This document shows, in pieces, positions 1 through 7,794 of a stretch of 64,000 nt of DNA (positions are counted from its first letter, which is position 1; each line of letters opens with the position of its first letter). The translations under genes were made by a program, and so were the position numbers. Origin of the DNA: Opitutaceae bacterium (lineage in GTDB: Bacteria; Verrucomicrobiota; Verrucomicrobiia; Opitutales; Opitutaceae); assembly GCA_028284235.1 (NCBI GenBank), contig JANQSC010000003.1, forward strand, positions 1 to 64,000, read 5' to 3'. Below the pieces are notes generated by a model, which ran no database searches, was not told the origin of the DNA, and saw nothing but the letters and a program-made list of their open reading frames with translations.

Positions 1-611
1 TTCTCGCTTTTCTGAGCGATCTTGTCGATTTCGTCGATGTAGATGATCCCGTACTGGGCGAGGTCGGTGTCGCCGTTGGCGTTTTTGACGAGGTCGCGCA
101 CGAGGTCGTCCACGTCGCCCCCGACGTAGCCGGTTTCGGAGAACTTGGTGGCGTCGGCTTTGACGAAGGGGACGCCGATGAGCTTGGCGACGTTGCGCAT
201 GAGATAGGTTTTCCCTACGCCAGTGGGGCCGAGCAGGATGATGTTTTGCTTGGCGTAGTCGCGGTCTTTGAGGTCGGGGTTCTCCAGGCAGCGGCGGACG
301 TGGTTGAAATGGTCGCATATAGCGACGGAAATGACTTTCTTCGCTTCCCGTTGCTGGATGACGAAGCGGTCGAGGTAGTCTCGGATTTCCTTGGGCTTGA
401 GATTGAAGTCGCGAATGAGGGCGAGCGCTTTCTCGCGTTCGGCGTCTTCTTCGTTTTTCTGCGTATCGTCGGATTGAGCGCCGCTGGCGGCGGCGTTTTG
501 AGGACCGAAATTCCCTCCCATGGGAAAAAACGCCTTCCCTTGTTTAAAGGCGTTGTCGAGGTTCTTCTTCAGCTCCTCCATCGGGTCGACGGGATCGTTG
601 TCTTGGCTCAT
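1..611 (-). CDS. ClpX-like AAA+ ATPase lacking the zinc-binding domain (3' part outside window)
   Basis: This is a partial gene; the first 203 residues are visible and the window edge cuts it just after the Walker B motif. Walker A (GPTGVGKT) is at residues 128-135 and the Walker B DEID at 193-196, with a ClpX-type GYVGGDVDDLV segment between them. By family, such proteins are ring-forming unfoldases that feed ClpP or remodel proteins in the cytoplasm. The usual N-terminal four-cysteine zinc finger of ClpX is absent. In its place is a roughly 60-residue low-complexity, Gln/Asn/Glu-rich leader, then a helical segment beginning near FNLKPKEIRDYLDRFV. It is therefore more likely a ClpX-related paralogue than housekeeping ClpX. 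It is divergent from the HU-like gene. The ATG at 611 opens the only plausible reading frame. Confidence 0.85.
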   Translation of the reverse strand, partial: MSQDNDPVDPMEELKKNLDNAFKQGKAFFPMGGNFGPQNAAASGAQSDDTQKNEEDAEREKALALIRDFNLKPKEIRDYLDRFVIQQREAKKVISVAICDHFNHVRRCLENPDLKDRDYAKQNIILLGPTGVGKTYLMRNVAKLIGVPFVKADATKFSETGYVGGDVDDLVRDLVKNANGDTDLAQYGIIYIDEIDKIAQKSE

Positions 612-653
612 TGGCTGGGAAATTGCATGGCTTTGAGGTTGACGCAACCTAAA

Positions 654-698
654 GTGTGAAAGTAGCTTAGGGAGATTCACTAGCGATAACTTTCACAC
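654..698. promoter_or_regulatory. Inverted repeat in divergent clpX-like / HU promoter region
   Basis: GTGTGAAAGT at 654-663 is repeated as a perfect reverse complement, ACTTTCACAC, at 689-698 with 25 bp between. It sits in the 96-bp gap between two divergent genes, just before the HU-type ATG at 708. A TTGACG that could act as a -35 box lies at 639-644, but no good -10 box is visible. It may be an operator, possibly autoregulatory, or a leader stem. Function is inference only. Confidence 0.35.
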
Positions 699-707
699 CA
701 GCTCCCC

Positions 708-1019
708 ATGTCCAATAACCTGACCAAGCGCGATATCGTCCTTAAGATTTTCGAAAAGACGAAGGACATTCCCCAGAGTAAAATCCAGGAGACGGTTCAA
801 ATGACCTTGGATATTATTCTAGACGCGCTGGCGGACGGGCGGAACGTGGAGCTGCGCAATTTCGGCGTGTTCGAGGTGCAGAAGCGCAAGGCCCGGGTGG
901 GTCGCAATCCGAATCGGCCGGAAACGGACGTGGTGATTCCGACGCGGGCGGTGGTTAAGTTCAAGGCGGGCAAAGTGCTCAAAACGAAGATCAAGGACAT
1001 CAACTTGGATACTTTGTGA
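708..1019 (+). CDS. HU/IHF family DNA-binding protein
   Basis: This 103-residue protein belongs to the bacterial HU/IHF nucleoid protein family. These proteins form dimers whose beta arms bend DNA. The sequence shows the N-terminal helix (LTKRDIVLKIFEKT), the VELRNFGVFEV turn and the arm segment RVGRNPNRPETDVVIPTRAVVKFKAGK, which carries the NP pair that intercalates in DNA. The length is slightly above the usual 90-100 because of a short tail after the last helix. The segment ELRNFGVF resembles IHF, but HU and IHF subunits cannot be separated by eye. It is divergent from the ClpX-like gene and lies 75 bp upstream of hisS. A strong inverted repeat precedes its start. Confidence 0.92.
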   Translation: MSNNLTKRDIVLKIFEKTKDIPQSKIQETVQMTLDIILDALADGRNVELRNFGVFEVQKRKARVGRNPNRPETDVVIPTRAVVKFKAGKVLKTKIKDINLDTL

Positions 1020-1094
1020 GCGCTGCCGGTTTTTCGGGCGGCTCGAATCCTTGACACGCAGGGCGATCGCCGTAGGGCGTGTTAGCCAGCAACG

Positions 1095-2417
1095 ATGTCA
1101 CAATTTAAATCACTCCCCGGATTTCGCGCCTTTTATCCGGAAGAATTCGCGGAGCGCCGCTTTCTCTTCCAAGTGTGGCGCCAGATGGCCCGACGGTTTG
1201 GATTTCAGGAGTTCGACGGTCCGGTTTTGGAGTCTTTGGAGCTGTTCAAGGCCAAGTCGGGAGATGAAATCGAGTCGCAGCTTTTCAGTTTCGAGGACAA
1301 GGGAGGCCGCGAAGTGGCGCTGCGGCCGGAGTTGACGCCTACCTTGGCGCGCATGGTGGCGGCTCGGGCCAACGCCTTGAAACGACCGGTCAAGTGGTTC
1401 AGCATTGGCGACAATTTCCGCTACGAGCGGATGCAGAAGGGGCGCCTGCGCTGCTTCACGCAGCTCAACGCGGACATTCTCGGGGAGGCAGGTCCGGCGG
1501 CTGAGCTGGAGCTTTTGGCGCTGCTGGTGAACACCTTGCAGGGCTTCGGTCTAGGGGCGGACGATTTTTTCATTCGATTGAGCGACCGGAATCTTTGGAT
1601 GCTCTACTTAGAGGCGCAGGGCTTTGCCGACGAAACGGCTAAGATCCTCGAGATCGTAGACAAGTGGGAGCGGATGCCTACGGAGTCCGTCCTCGAAAAA
1701 CTCGAGAGCATCGTCGGCGACCGAGCCCAGTCTTTGGCGGGCATCCTCGGCTCTTTCTTGAAAGTGCGGACCTTGCCCGAGTTGACTGCCGCGTTTGCGA
1801 ATGCCGGCGAGGGTGCGGAAAAGAGCGAGGCGTTTCAGGCGCGTTTGAACGATTGGACCACATTGCTCGACGGGCTGGAAGCGATGGGTCTGTCGGAATT
1901 TGTGGAGATGGACTTGAGCATTGTTCGTGGCTTGGCCTATTACACGGGATTCGTTTTTGAAGCCTTTGATCGGGCCAAGGAGAACCGGGCCATCGCAGGC
2001 GGCGGTCGCTACAATAGTCTCATTCGCAAGATGGGTGGTCCGGACATGCCAGCAGTCGGATTCGGGATGGGGGACGTAGTTTTGGCGGATGCGCTTAAAG
2101 AGCGGGGCATCATGCCGCAGTTTGTCGACACGGTCGACGCGTATTTGGTCATCGGTGGCGATGCGGAGCGCGGCGCGGCTTTGGCGGACGCCAACGCTCT
2201 GCGTCAATCGGGCTTTTCCATCGACTATTCTTTCAAGAACCAGGCCTTCGGCAAACAGTTGAAAACCGCGAGCGCTTCGGGCGCCCGTTTCGCTTTGATC
2301 TACGGATCGGAGGAATTGGAAAAGGGAGTGGTGAAGCTGCGCAATCTCGCCGACCGGGAAGAAGAGGACGTGCCCCGCAGCCGTCTCGCGTTGGAGCTGA
2401 GGGATCGGCTCGGGTAG
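1095..2417 (+). CDS. hisS: Histidyl-tRNA synthetase
   Basis: This class II aminoacyl-tRNA synthetase (440 residues) charges tRNA-His with histidine and ATP in the cytoplasm. Motif 2 is visible as FRYERMQKGRLR at residues 108-119. The histidine-specific motif RGLAYYTG is at 278-285, with its Arg kept. Motif 3 and its GGGRYNSL/GFGMG segments follow, then a C-terminal anticodon-binding domain from about 335. The usual Asp of the RGLDYY motif is Ala here (residue 281). The paralogue HisZ, the regulatory subunit of ATP phosphoribosyltransferase, is the main alternative. Against it are the retained catalytic arginines, the complete C-terminal domain and the absence of hisG nearby. The ATG at 1095 starts directly into the conserved N-terminus; the ribosome-binding site is weak. 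Confidence 0.83.
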   Translation: MSQFKSLPGFRAFYPEEFAERRFLFQVWRQMARRFGFQEFDGPVLESLELFKAKSGDEIESQLFSFEDKGGREVALRPELTPTLARMVAARANALKRPVKWFSIGDNFRYERMQKGRLRCFTQLNADILGEAGPAAELELLALLVNTLQGFGLGADDFFIRLSDRNLWMLYLEAQGFADETAKILEIVDKWERMPTESVLEKLESIVGDRAQSLAGILGSFLKVRTLPELTAAFANAGEGAEKSEAFQARLNDWTTLLDGLEAMGLSEFVEMDLSIVRGLAYYTGFVFEAFDRAKENRAIAGGGRYNSLIRKMGGPDMPAVGFGMGDVVLADALKERGIMPQFVDTVDAYLVIGGDAERGAALADANALRQSGFSIDYSFKNQAFGKQLKTASASGARFALIYGSEELEKGVVKLRNLADREEEDVPRSRLALELRDRLG

Positions 2418-2474
2418 CCGTTTTCGGCGGGCCCACGCGCCGGGGAAGCTTGAAGAATCGTATGAGTAATTAAT

Positions 2475-3635
2475 ATGGCTTCGATTCCCAAAGTTGGCAT
2501 ACGGCTTCCGCCATGGGCGAGTTTCGCGGCGGATGTGTGCGCGGGCGTACTCGACTTCATGCGGCTGAACGGGCCGTGGCATTTGCAGACGATCTCCAAT
2601 AACACCAATGAAATGGAGCCGCTGGTCATCGACAAGGATTGGGATGGGGACGGTTTGATCACGCTGCGCGTGAGCGACGAGGAGCAGAAAGCGTTCAAGA
2701 AGCGGGGCATACCGGTGGTGAACATCAGCCGGGACCGAAACTACCCCAACGTCCCTTCGGTGGTCGTGGACAATGTGGAGATCGGGAAAATCGCGGCGCG
2801 GCATTTGGTGACTCTCGGTCTGGAGCGACTGGTTTACTGCGGGGATAGCGGACGTTTGTATTCGAGGGAGCGACGGGACGGGTTTCGCCAGGAGGTCTTG
2901 GATCGGGGACTCGAGTTTACCGAGCTGGACGTCCCTGTATCCACTTTTCCATGGGACAGGAAGTGGGAAAAGGTCTACTGGTCTCTCTATGAGTTGTTCG
3001 AAAAAATCGAGGGCCCAGTAGGGGTTCTGGCCCGAGACGATATTCAGGCCTCCAACATCGTCAATGTGTGTCACGACCTGAATATTCGTGTCCCGCGCGA
3101 CTTGGCTATTGTCGGCGTTAACAACGACGAGACCTTTGCCCACACGACGCTTCCGCCGATCAGCAGTATCCAGTATCCTGGGAAGCGGATCGGATTCGAG
3201 GCGGCTTCGATTTTGAACGCGATGCTGATCGGCGAGAAAGTCCGCGCTTCAACCTTGGTTAAAATCGCCCCGGGGAATATTAACGTGCGCGAATCGACCG
3301 ATGTGCTTGCGTTCAAGAACAAGCATGTCGCCAAAGCGGTTCGCATGATTCGCCGCAGGGCTCCCTTCGAGCCCATTCGGGTCGAAGATCTGCATGAAGG
3401 GCTTCCGCTGTCGCGCACGGAATTCAACCGGAAGTTCGTGGACGAAATGGGCGTTTCTCCAAAGCGCGAAATCATACGCGTGCGGTGCGAGCATGTCTGC
3501 GAGCTTCTCAAATCGACGGATCGAAGCGTCCAGGAAATTGCCCAGAGCATGGGGTTTCGGTCCTCCGAAGATCTGGCCCGGTTCATGAAACGGGAAATGA
3601 ACCTTTCCGCTACGGACTACCGAAAAGGCCTCTAG
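2475..3635 (+). CDS. XylR-type transcriptional regulator (LacI-like sensor plus AraC HTH)
   Basis: The 386-residue protein has two parts. Residues 1 to about 275 form a periplasmic-binding-protein-like sensor of the LacI/GalR type, with VVVDNVEIGKIAARHLVTLGLERLVY and AIVGVNNDETFAHTTLPPISSI as signature segments. Residues 285-386 form an AraC-type double helix-turn-helix ending in VQEIAQSMGFRSSEDLARFMKREMNLSATDYRKGL. This architecture is that of XylR-family activators, which normally sense sugars. Here the gene lies 84 bp upstream of phnA in the same direction, with two palindromes in the gap. It is therefore likely to control the phosphonate genes, although the ligand is unknown. The ATG at 2475 is chosen; the ATG at 2462 opens only a three-codon frame. 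Confidence 0.85.
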   Translation: MASIPKVGIRLPPWASFAADVCAGVLDFMRLNGPWHLQTISNNTNEMEPLVIDKDWDGDGLITLRVSDEEQKAFKKRGIPVVNISRDRNYPNVPSVVVDNVEIGKIAARHLVTLGLERLVYCGDSGRLYSRERRDGFRQEVLDRGLEFTELDVPVSTFPWDRKWEKVYWSLYELFEKIEGPVGVLARDDIQASNIVNVCHDLNIRVPRDLAIVGVNNDETFAHTTLPPISSIQYPGKRIGFEAASILNAMLIGEKVRASTLVKIAPGNINVRESTDVLAFKNKHVAKAVRMIRRRAPFEPIRVEDLHEGLPLSRTEFNRKFVDEMGVSPKREIIRVRCEHVCELLKSTDRSVQEIAQSMGFRSSEDLARFMKREMNLSATDYRKGL

Positions 3636-3656
3636 CGATCCGCACTGTGTCAAAAA

Positions 3657-3690
3657 TGCAATGTATTTTGCAAAAAATGGCATACCATTT
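3657..3690 (+). promoter_or_regulatory. Two tandem palindromes upstream of phnA (candidate operators)
   Basis: Two adjacent inverted repeats fill the gap before phnA. TGCAA-6 bp-TTGCA is at 3657-3672 and AAATGG-CATA-CCATTT is at 3675-3690. Both are perfect in their arms and lie 30-63 bp before the ATG at 3720. The arrangement is what would be expected for operator sites of the upstream XylR-type regulator or another dimeric repressor. A distinct promoter is not obvious. The palindromes are seen directly; their binding role is inferred. Confidence 0.5.
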
Positions 3691-3719
3691 CCGAGTCGGT
3701 CGTGGTACTCTCCGCCGCG

Positions 3720-5009
3720 ATGGAAAACATATCGACTCAGGGGTTTGAATTGAACGGGAGAACGTACCTTCCGCCCGCGTGTCCGGTTGCGGTAATTTGT
3801 ATCGACGGGTGCGCGGACGAGTATTTGAGCGTATCGGCTGCCAAAGGCAGGATGCCGCATTTGCAATCGATGAGCGACGCGGGCTATCGCGGCTTTGTTC
3901 GTGGAGCGCTGCCGTCCTTTACGAATGTCAACAACTCGGCGATCGTGACAGGTCTGCCGCCTTCGGGCACGGGTATCGCGGGCAATTTTTTCATCGATCC
4001 GGAAACGGGCGAGGAGGTGATGATGAACTCGTCGAAGTACTTGCGGGCGGACACGATTCTTGCCGCGGCCGCGAACGCGGGCCGCGAGGTGGCGATGGTT
4101 ACGGCCAAGGAAAAGCTGCGCGACATTTTGTCGAAGGATCTCAACGGCATCGCGTTTTCGTCGGAAAAAGCGGACGAGGCCAGCGAGGCGACCCATGGAA
4201 TATCGGATGTGGAGGCGCTGGTCGGCAAACCCAAGCCCGAGATCTACAGCGCGGACGCGAGCGTCTACGTTCTGGAAGCGGGCGTCGCTCTGGTGGAGGC
4301 CGGTAAAGCGGATTTCCTCTATCTGACTCTCACCGACTTCATGCAGCACAAATTCGGCCCGTACGCGGAGGAATCCTTGGATTTCTACGAGGCGTTGGAT
4401 ACGCAAATCGGTCGCTTGCTGAGTCTCGGCGCGGCGGTTGGAATCACTGCGGACCATGGCATGAATGGAAAGAACAAAGCCGACGGAAGCCCCAATGTGA
4501 TCTATCTCGAGAGTTTGCTGAAGGAGCGGTTTTCCACGGACATTCGCGTGATTTGCCCGATAACGGATCCGTACGTCGTGCACCACGGGGCGTTGGGAAG
4601 TCTGGTCATGGTTCACGTTCCAGACGGTTTCAGCGAAACGGACGCTCTCAAGGCCTACATCGATTCTCTGGAGGGCGTGACGGAAACCTACGATCGCGAG
4701 CAAGCGGTGGCCCGGCTGGAGTTGCCGGCGGATCGGATTGGCGACTTCGTTGTACTGTCGGGAAGAGACTGGGTACTTGGGAAAACGCCTGACCAGCACG
4801 ATTTGAGCGTATTGAAAGGTGGACTACGATCCCATGGGGGCAGATACGAAGAGATGGTGCCCATGGTGCTGTCGGTTCCGCTGTCGGGCGACTACGTTCG
4901 CAAGGCGGAAGGGGATCCGCGCAATTTCGACATATTCGAATTCACCTGCAATAACGTGTCCGCGTTTGAACAGTCCGGCCGGGAAAGAAAGTCTTATGCA
5001 GGCGTCTAA
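3720..5009 (+). CDS. phnA: Phosphonoacetate hydrolase
   Basis: PhnA hydrolyses phosphonoacetate to acetate and phosphate. It belongs to the alkaline phosphatase superfamily and uses two zinc ions. In this 429-residue protein, the metal Asp lies in CIDG (D29), the likely nucleophile Thr is T68 in SFTNVNNSAIVTG, and the further metal ligands lie in DFMQHKFG, TADHGMN and the C-terminal LRSHGG. The length fits the family (about 410-430). The ATG at 3720 is preferred to an in-frame GTG at 3702, because the family begins close to the CPVAVICIDG strand. It is the first gene of phnA-phnY-transporter-phnW and overlaps phnY by 14 bp, which suggests translational coupling. Confidence 0.9.
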   Translation: MENISTQGFELNGRTYLPPACPVAVICIDGCADEYLSVSAAKGRMPHLQSMSDAGYRGFVRGALPSFTNVNNSAIVTGLPPSGTGIAGNFFIDPETGEEVMMNSSKYLRADTILAAAANAGREVAMVTAKEKLRDILSKDLNGIAFSSEKADEASEATHGISDVEALVGKPKPEIYSADASVYVLEAGVALVEAGKADFLYLTLTDFMQHKFGPYAEESLDFYEALDTQIGRLLSLGAAVGITADHGMNGKNKADGSPNVIYLESLLKERFSTDIRVICPITDPYVVHHGALGSLVMVHVPDGFSETDALKAYIDSLEGVTETYDREQAVARLELPADRIGDFVVLSGRDWVLGKTPDQHDLSVLKGGLRSHGGRYEEMVPMVLSVPLSGDYVRKAEGDPRNFDIFEFTCNNVSAFEQSGRERKSYAGV

Positions 5010-6432
5010 AGAAACTGAATACCATTTGCCCAACTATATTGCTGGGGTGGCTTCTCAGGGCGACGATCGACTAGAGGTCTTTCATCCGTACGACAATTCT
5101 CTGGTTGGAAGTTTGCCCTTGGCGAGCAGTTCGGAGATGGACGCAGCTATCGCTGCTGCAGTAGCGGGAGGCGAGCCACTCTCTCGGTACGAGCGATCGC
5201 ATATTTTGAGTAACGCCCGAGCTCTCTTGGGGGAGCGCAAGGACGCGTTCGCCCGACTCATTTCATTGGAGGCGGGTTTGTGCTTGCGAGACGCGTTGTA
5301 CGAAGTGGGACGCGTGCAGGATGTGCTGAAGTTCTCGTCAATCGAGGCCTTGCGCGACGATGGGCAGGTTTTCTCCTGCGATTTGACTCCCCATGGAAAA
5401 TCTCGGAAAATCTTCACGATTCGTGAGCCGTTGAAGGCGGTCGTCGCGATTACGCCCTTTAATCACCCCTTGAACCAGGTAGCCCACAAGGTGGCTCCGG
5501 CGGTGGCGGCGGGGGCCCCGATGATCTTGAAGCCTTCGGACAAAACGCCTTTGAGCGCGGTTCGGTTCGCGGAGTTGCTCTACGAAGCGGGTCTACCCGG
5601 GTGGATGTTGAGCGTTTTTGTAGGTGAAGTAGATTCGGTAGTGGAGCCGATGATACGCGACGATAGGGTCGAACTTGTTTCATTCACAGGCAGCGTCCAG
5701 ATTGGCAAGCGAATATCCAAGATCGCTGGATACAAGAAACTTTGTTTGGAATTGGGGGGCAACTCGCCGCTCATCATTTTGGAGGATGCTGACATGGATC
5801 TGGCGGTCCAGTTGGCGGCGGAAGGTTGTTTCCGGAATTCGGGCCAGCGGTGCACCGCGGTAAAGCGGTTGCTGGTGCACGGGAAGATCCTCGAGGAGTT
5901 TACTCGGAGATTCGTCGCGAAGGCGGCGGAGTACGTGAGCGGCGATCCATTGGATCCGGAGACGCGGGTGGGGACGGTGATCGACGAAGCGGCGGCCATG
6001 TACTTGAGCGGCGTCGTGGAAGACGCCGTTGAGCGGGGCGCCAAGGTTGTTTTCGGCGGCAATCGCAAAGGCGCCTTGTTGGAGCCGACGGTGATCACGG
6101 ATGTTCCTCGGGAATGCGACATGGTGATGAAAGAGTCCTTCGGGCCGCTTGCTCCAATTATGGAGATCCGCAACGTCGACGACGCCATCGCCTTGGCCAA
6201 CGGGACGGACTTCGGCTTGTCGTGCGGTATCGTAAGCAATGATATGGAGCGTATCATGAAAGTGGTGAAAGGCGTGCGAACGGGAACCGTCAATGTAAAC
6301 GAAGTACCTGGATACCGTATCGAGTCCTCGCCGTTCGGGGGCGTGAAGGACTCCGGTTTGGGCGTGAAAGAGGGAGTGATCGAAGCGACGAAATACATGA
6401 CCACGGTGAAGACGTTTTCGCTTCCTTGGTAG
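4996..6432 (+). CDS. phnY: Phosphonoacetaldehyde dehydrogenase
   Basis: This NAD(P)-dependent aldehyde dehydrogenase family protein has 478 residues. The catalytic Cys is C286 in NSGQRCTAVKR, and the general-base Glu lies in CLELGGNSPLI. The cofactor-binding segments PFNHPLNQVAHKVAPA and LKPSDKTPLSA are clear. In the PhnWAY route, PhnY oxidises phosphonoacetaldehyde to phosphonoacetate for PhnA. The substrate is assigned mainly from the neighbours phnA and phnW. On sequence alone it is a class of aldehyde dehydrogenase that also includes glyceraldehyde-3-phosphate and succinate-semialdehyde enzymes. The true start is the ATG at 4996 with a purine-rich GGGAAAGAAAG upstream. A longer frame back to 4819 only reads antisense-like codons inside phnA. 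Confidence 0.88.
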   Translation: MQASKETEYHLPNYIAGVASQGDDRLEVFHPYDNSLVGSLPLASSSEMDAAIAAAVAGGEPLSRYERSHILSNARALLGERKDAFARLISLEAGLCLRDALYEVGRVQDVLKFSSIEALRDDGQVFSCDLTPHGKSRKIFTIREPLKAVVAITPFNHPLNQVAHKVAPAVAAGAPMILKPSDKTPLSAVRFAELLYEAGLPGWMLSVFVGEVDSVVEPMIRDDRVELVSFTGSVQIGKRISKIAGYKKLCLELGGNSPLIILEDADMDLAVQLAAEGCFRNSGQRCTAVKRLLVHGKILEEFTRRFVAKAAEYVSGDPLDPETRVGTVIDEAAAMYLSGVVEDAVERGAKVVFGGNRKGALLEPTVITDVPRECDMVMKESFGPLAPIMEIRNVDDAIALANGTDFGLSCGIVSNDMERIMKVVKGVRTGTVNVNEVPGYRIESSPFGGVKDSGLGVKEGVIEATKYMTTVKTFSLPW

Positions 6433-6517
6433 GATTCATGTCAGAGAAAGCCTCCTAGGCCCTCTCTAAAATTACTGGAGATTTTTGAGCACTGTTGGAA
6501 ATCCATGTAGCGCGATT

Positions 6518-7786
6518 ATGAGTACACAATTTAGGAATCTCCAAATTCGGATATTCGTTCTTTCGTGGCTGGGCTATTTTTCCTACTACATAACGCGAAA
6601 GAACTTCAGCGTCGCCAAGACGAGTATCGAAGACGAGCTGGGAGTCAGCAGCGCCGCTTTGGGGCAGTTCGATACGTTCTATTTGTTCGCTTACGCCATG
6701 GGGCAGTTTGTTTGCGGCGCATTGGCCGATCGGCTGGGTCCGAGGCGGATATTGACGATTGGGATGTTCGGGTCCGCCTCGGCGGCGCTCGTATTTGGTA
6801 TGAGCTCGAGCTATTTCTTTTTCGCTTTGAGCTTTGCCGTAAACGGTATTTTCCAATCGACGGGCTGGAGCAGCAGCGTCAAGGCGATGACACCTTGGTT
6901 TTCCTCGAAGACGCGCGGCAAGATCATGGGGTTCTGGTGCACTAACTATTCGGTCGGCAGTTTGGTCGCCACTGGGCTTGCGACTTGGCTGGTTGCCCAT
7001 TTTGGGTGGCGCTACGGTTTCTACGTTCCGGGTATTTGGGTGATGACGATCGCCACGCTGATCGGGTTGTTTCTGGTGAATCGACCTGAAGACAAGGGAG
7101 TTTCGCCCGATTTCGACGAGCCGGTCGAATCGCTTGAAACGCCCGCTGGGGGCGGGAGTTTCATGAGGGCTGCGCGCGAACCGCTGGTTTGGCTGTTGGG
7201 CCTCGTGTTTGCCGGGTTGAAACTCGTCCGGTATAGCATGTTTTTCTGGCTCCCCTATTTCCTGGAGCGGACGTATTCCTATTCGCAAGAGAGTTCTGGA
7301 TACATTTCTTTGGCGTTTGACGCTGGGGGTATTGGAGGGATGATCGTCATTGGTTGGCTGACTGACAAGTTTGGAGCGAACAATCGCTACAAGGTGCTCT
7401 TCTATTTTATGTTGGCTCTAGTTGGGGCCCTGGGACTTTACAGCGTGTTCGCTTCGGTGAACATGATGGTCAATATTGGACTGCTAGTCGCGATAGGGTT
7501 CCTGCTCTTTGGCCCGGACGCGATTATCTCGGGTTGCGCTGCTCAGGATATCGGCGGGAGAGACGCAGCGGCCTCGTGCGCGGGAATTATAAATGGCGTT
7601 GGATCGGTCGGAGGTATATTCGCTGGCATGGTGCCTCCGCTGATTTCGGAGATGTATGGATTCAACGCGTTGCTGTATTTCTTTATTGGATTGGTGCTGC
7701 TGGGGTCGGCTTTGATTTTGGTGGCGTATCGTATGAGGAATTTGGAGATCGAACGAGCGCGTGTTGCGCGTGAAAATCAAGTGTAG
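6518..7786 (+). CDS. MFS transporter of the organophosphate:phosphate antiporter (GlpT/UhpT-like) type
   Basis: This 422-residue membrane protein has the pattern of twelve hydrophobic segments typical of the major facilitator superfamily. The N-terminus GYFSYYITRKNFSVAKTSI matches the GlpT/UhpT family signature, in which the Arg binds phosphate. The inter-helix motif GALADRLGPRR follows the second helix. Placed between phnY and phnW, it most likely imports a phosphonate such as 2-aminoethylphosphonate, or exchanges it for phosphate. This replaces the ABC transporter often seen in such clusters. The ATG at 6518 is preferred over an upstream TTG at 6485. The gap to phnY is 85 bp and to phnW 8 bp. 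Substrate is inferred from context. Confidence 0.85.
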   Translation: MSTQFRNLQIRIFVLSWLGYFSYYITRKNFSVAKTSIEDELGVSSAALGQFDTFYLFAYAMGQFVCGALADRLGPRRILTIGMFGSASAALVFGMSSSYFFFALSFAVNGIFQSTGWSSSVKAMTPWFSSKTRGKIMGFWCTNYSVGSLVATGLATWLVAHFGWRYGFYVPGIWVMTIATLIGLFLVNRPEDKGVSPDFDEPVESLETPAGGGSFMRAAREPLVWLLGLVFAGLKLVRYSMFFWLPYFLERTYSYSQESSGYISLAFDAGGIGGMIVIGWLTDKFGANNRYKVLFYFMLALVGALGLYSVFASVNMMVNIGLLVAIGFLLFGPDAIISGCAAQDIGGRDAAASCAGIINGVGSVGGIFAGMVPPLISEMYGFNALLYFFIGLVLLGSALILVAYRMRNLEIERARVARENQV

Positions 7787-7794
7787 GTATAGTT

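Noticed and set aside
1608..3143. Long minus-strand frame of 511 codons opposite hisS and the regulator
   Set aside because: It lies antisense to two well-supported genes, has Arg/His/Pro-rich composition typical of shadow frames in GC-rich DNA, and no domain signature.
3249..4799. Minus-strand frame of 516 codons opposite phnA
   Set aside because: Antisense to phnA with low-complexity Arg/His content; no start or ribosome-binding site support.
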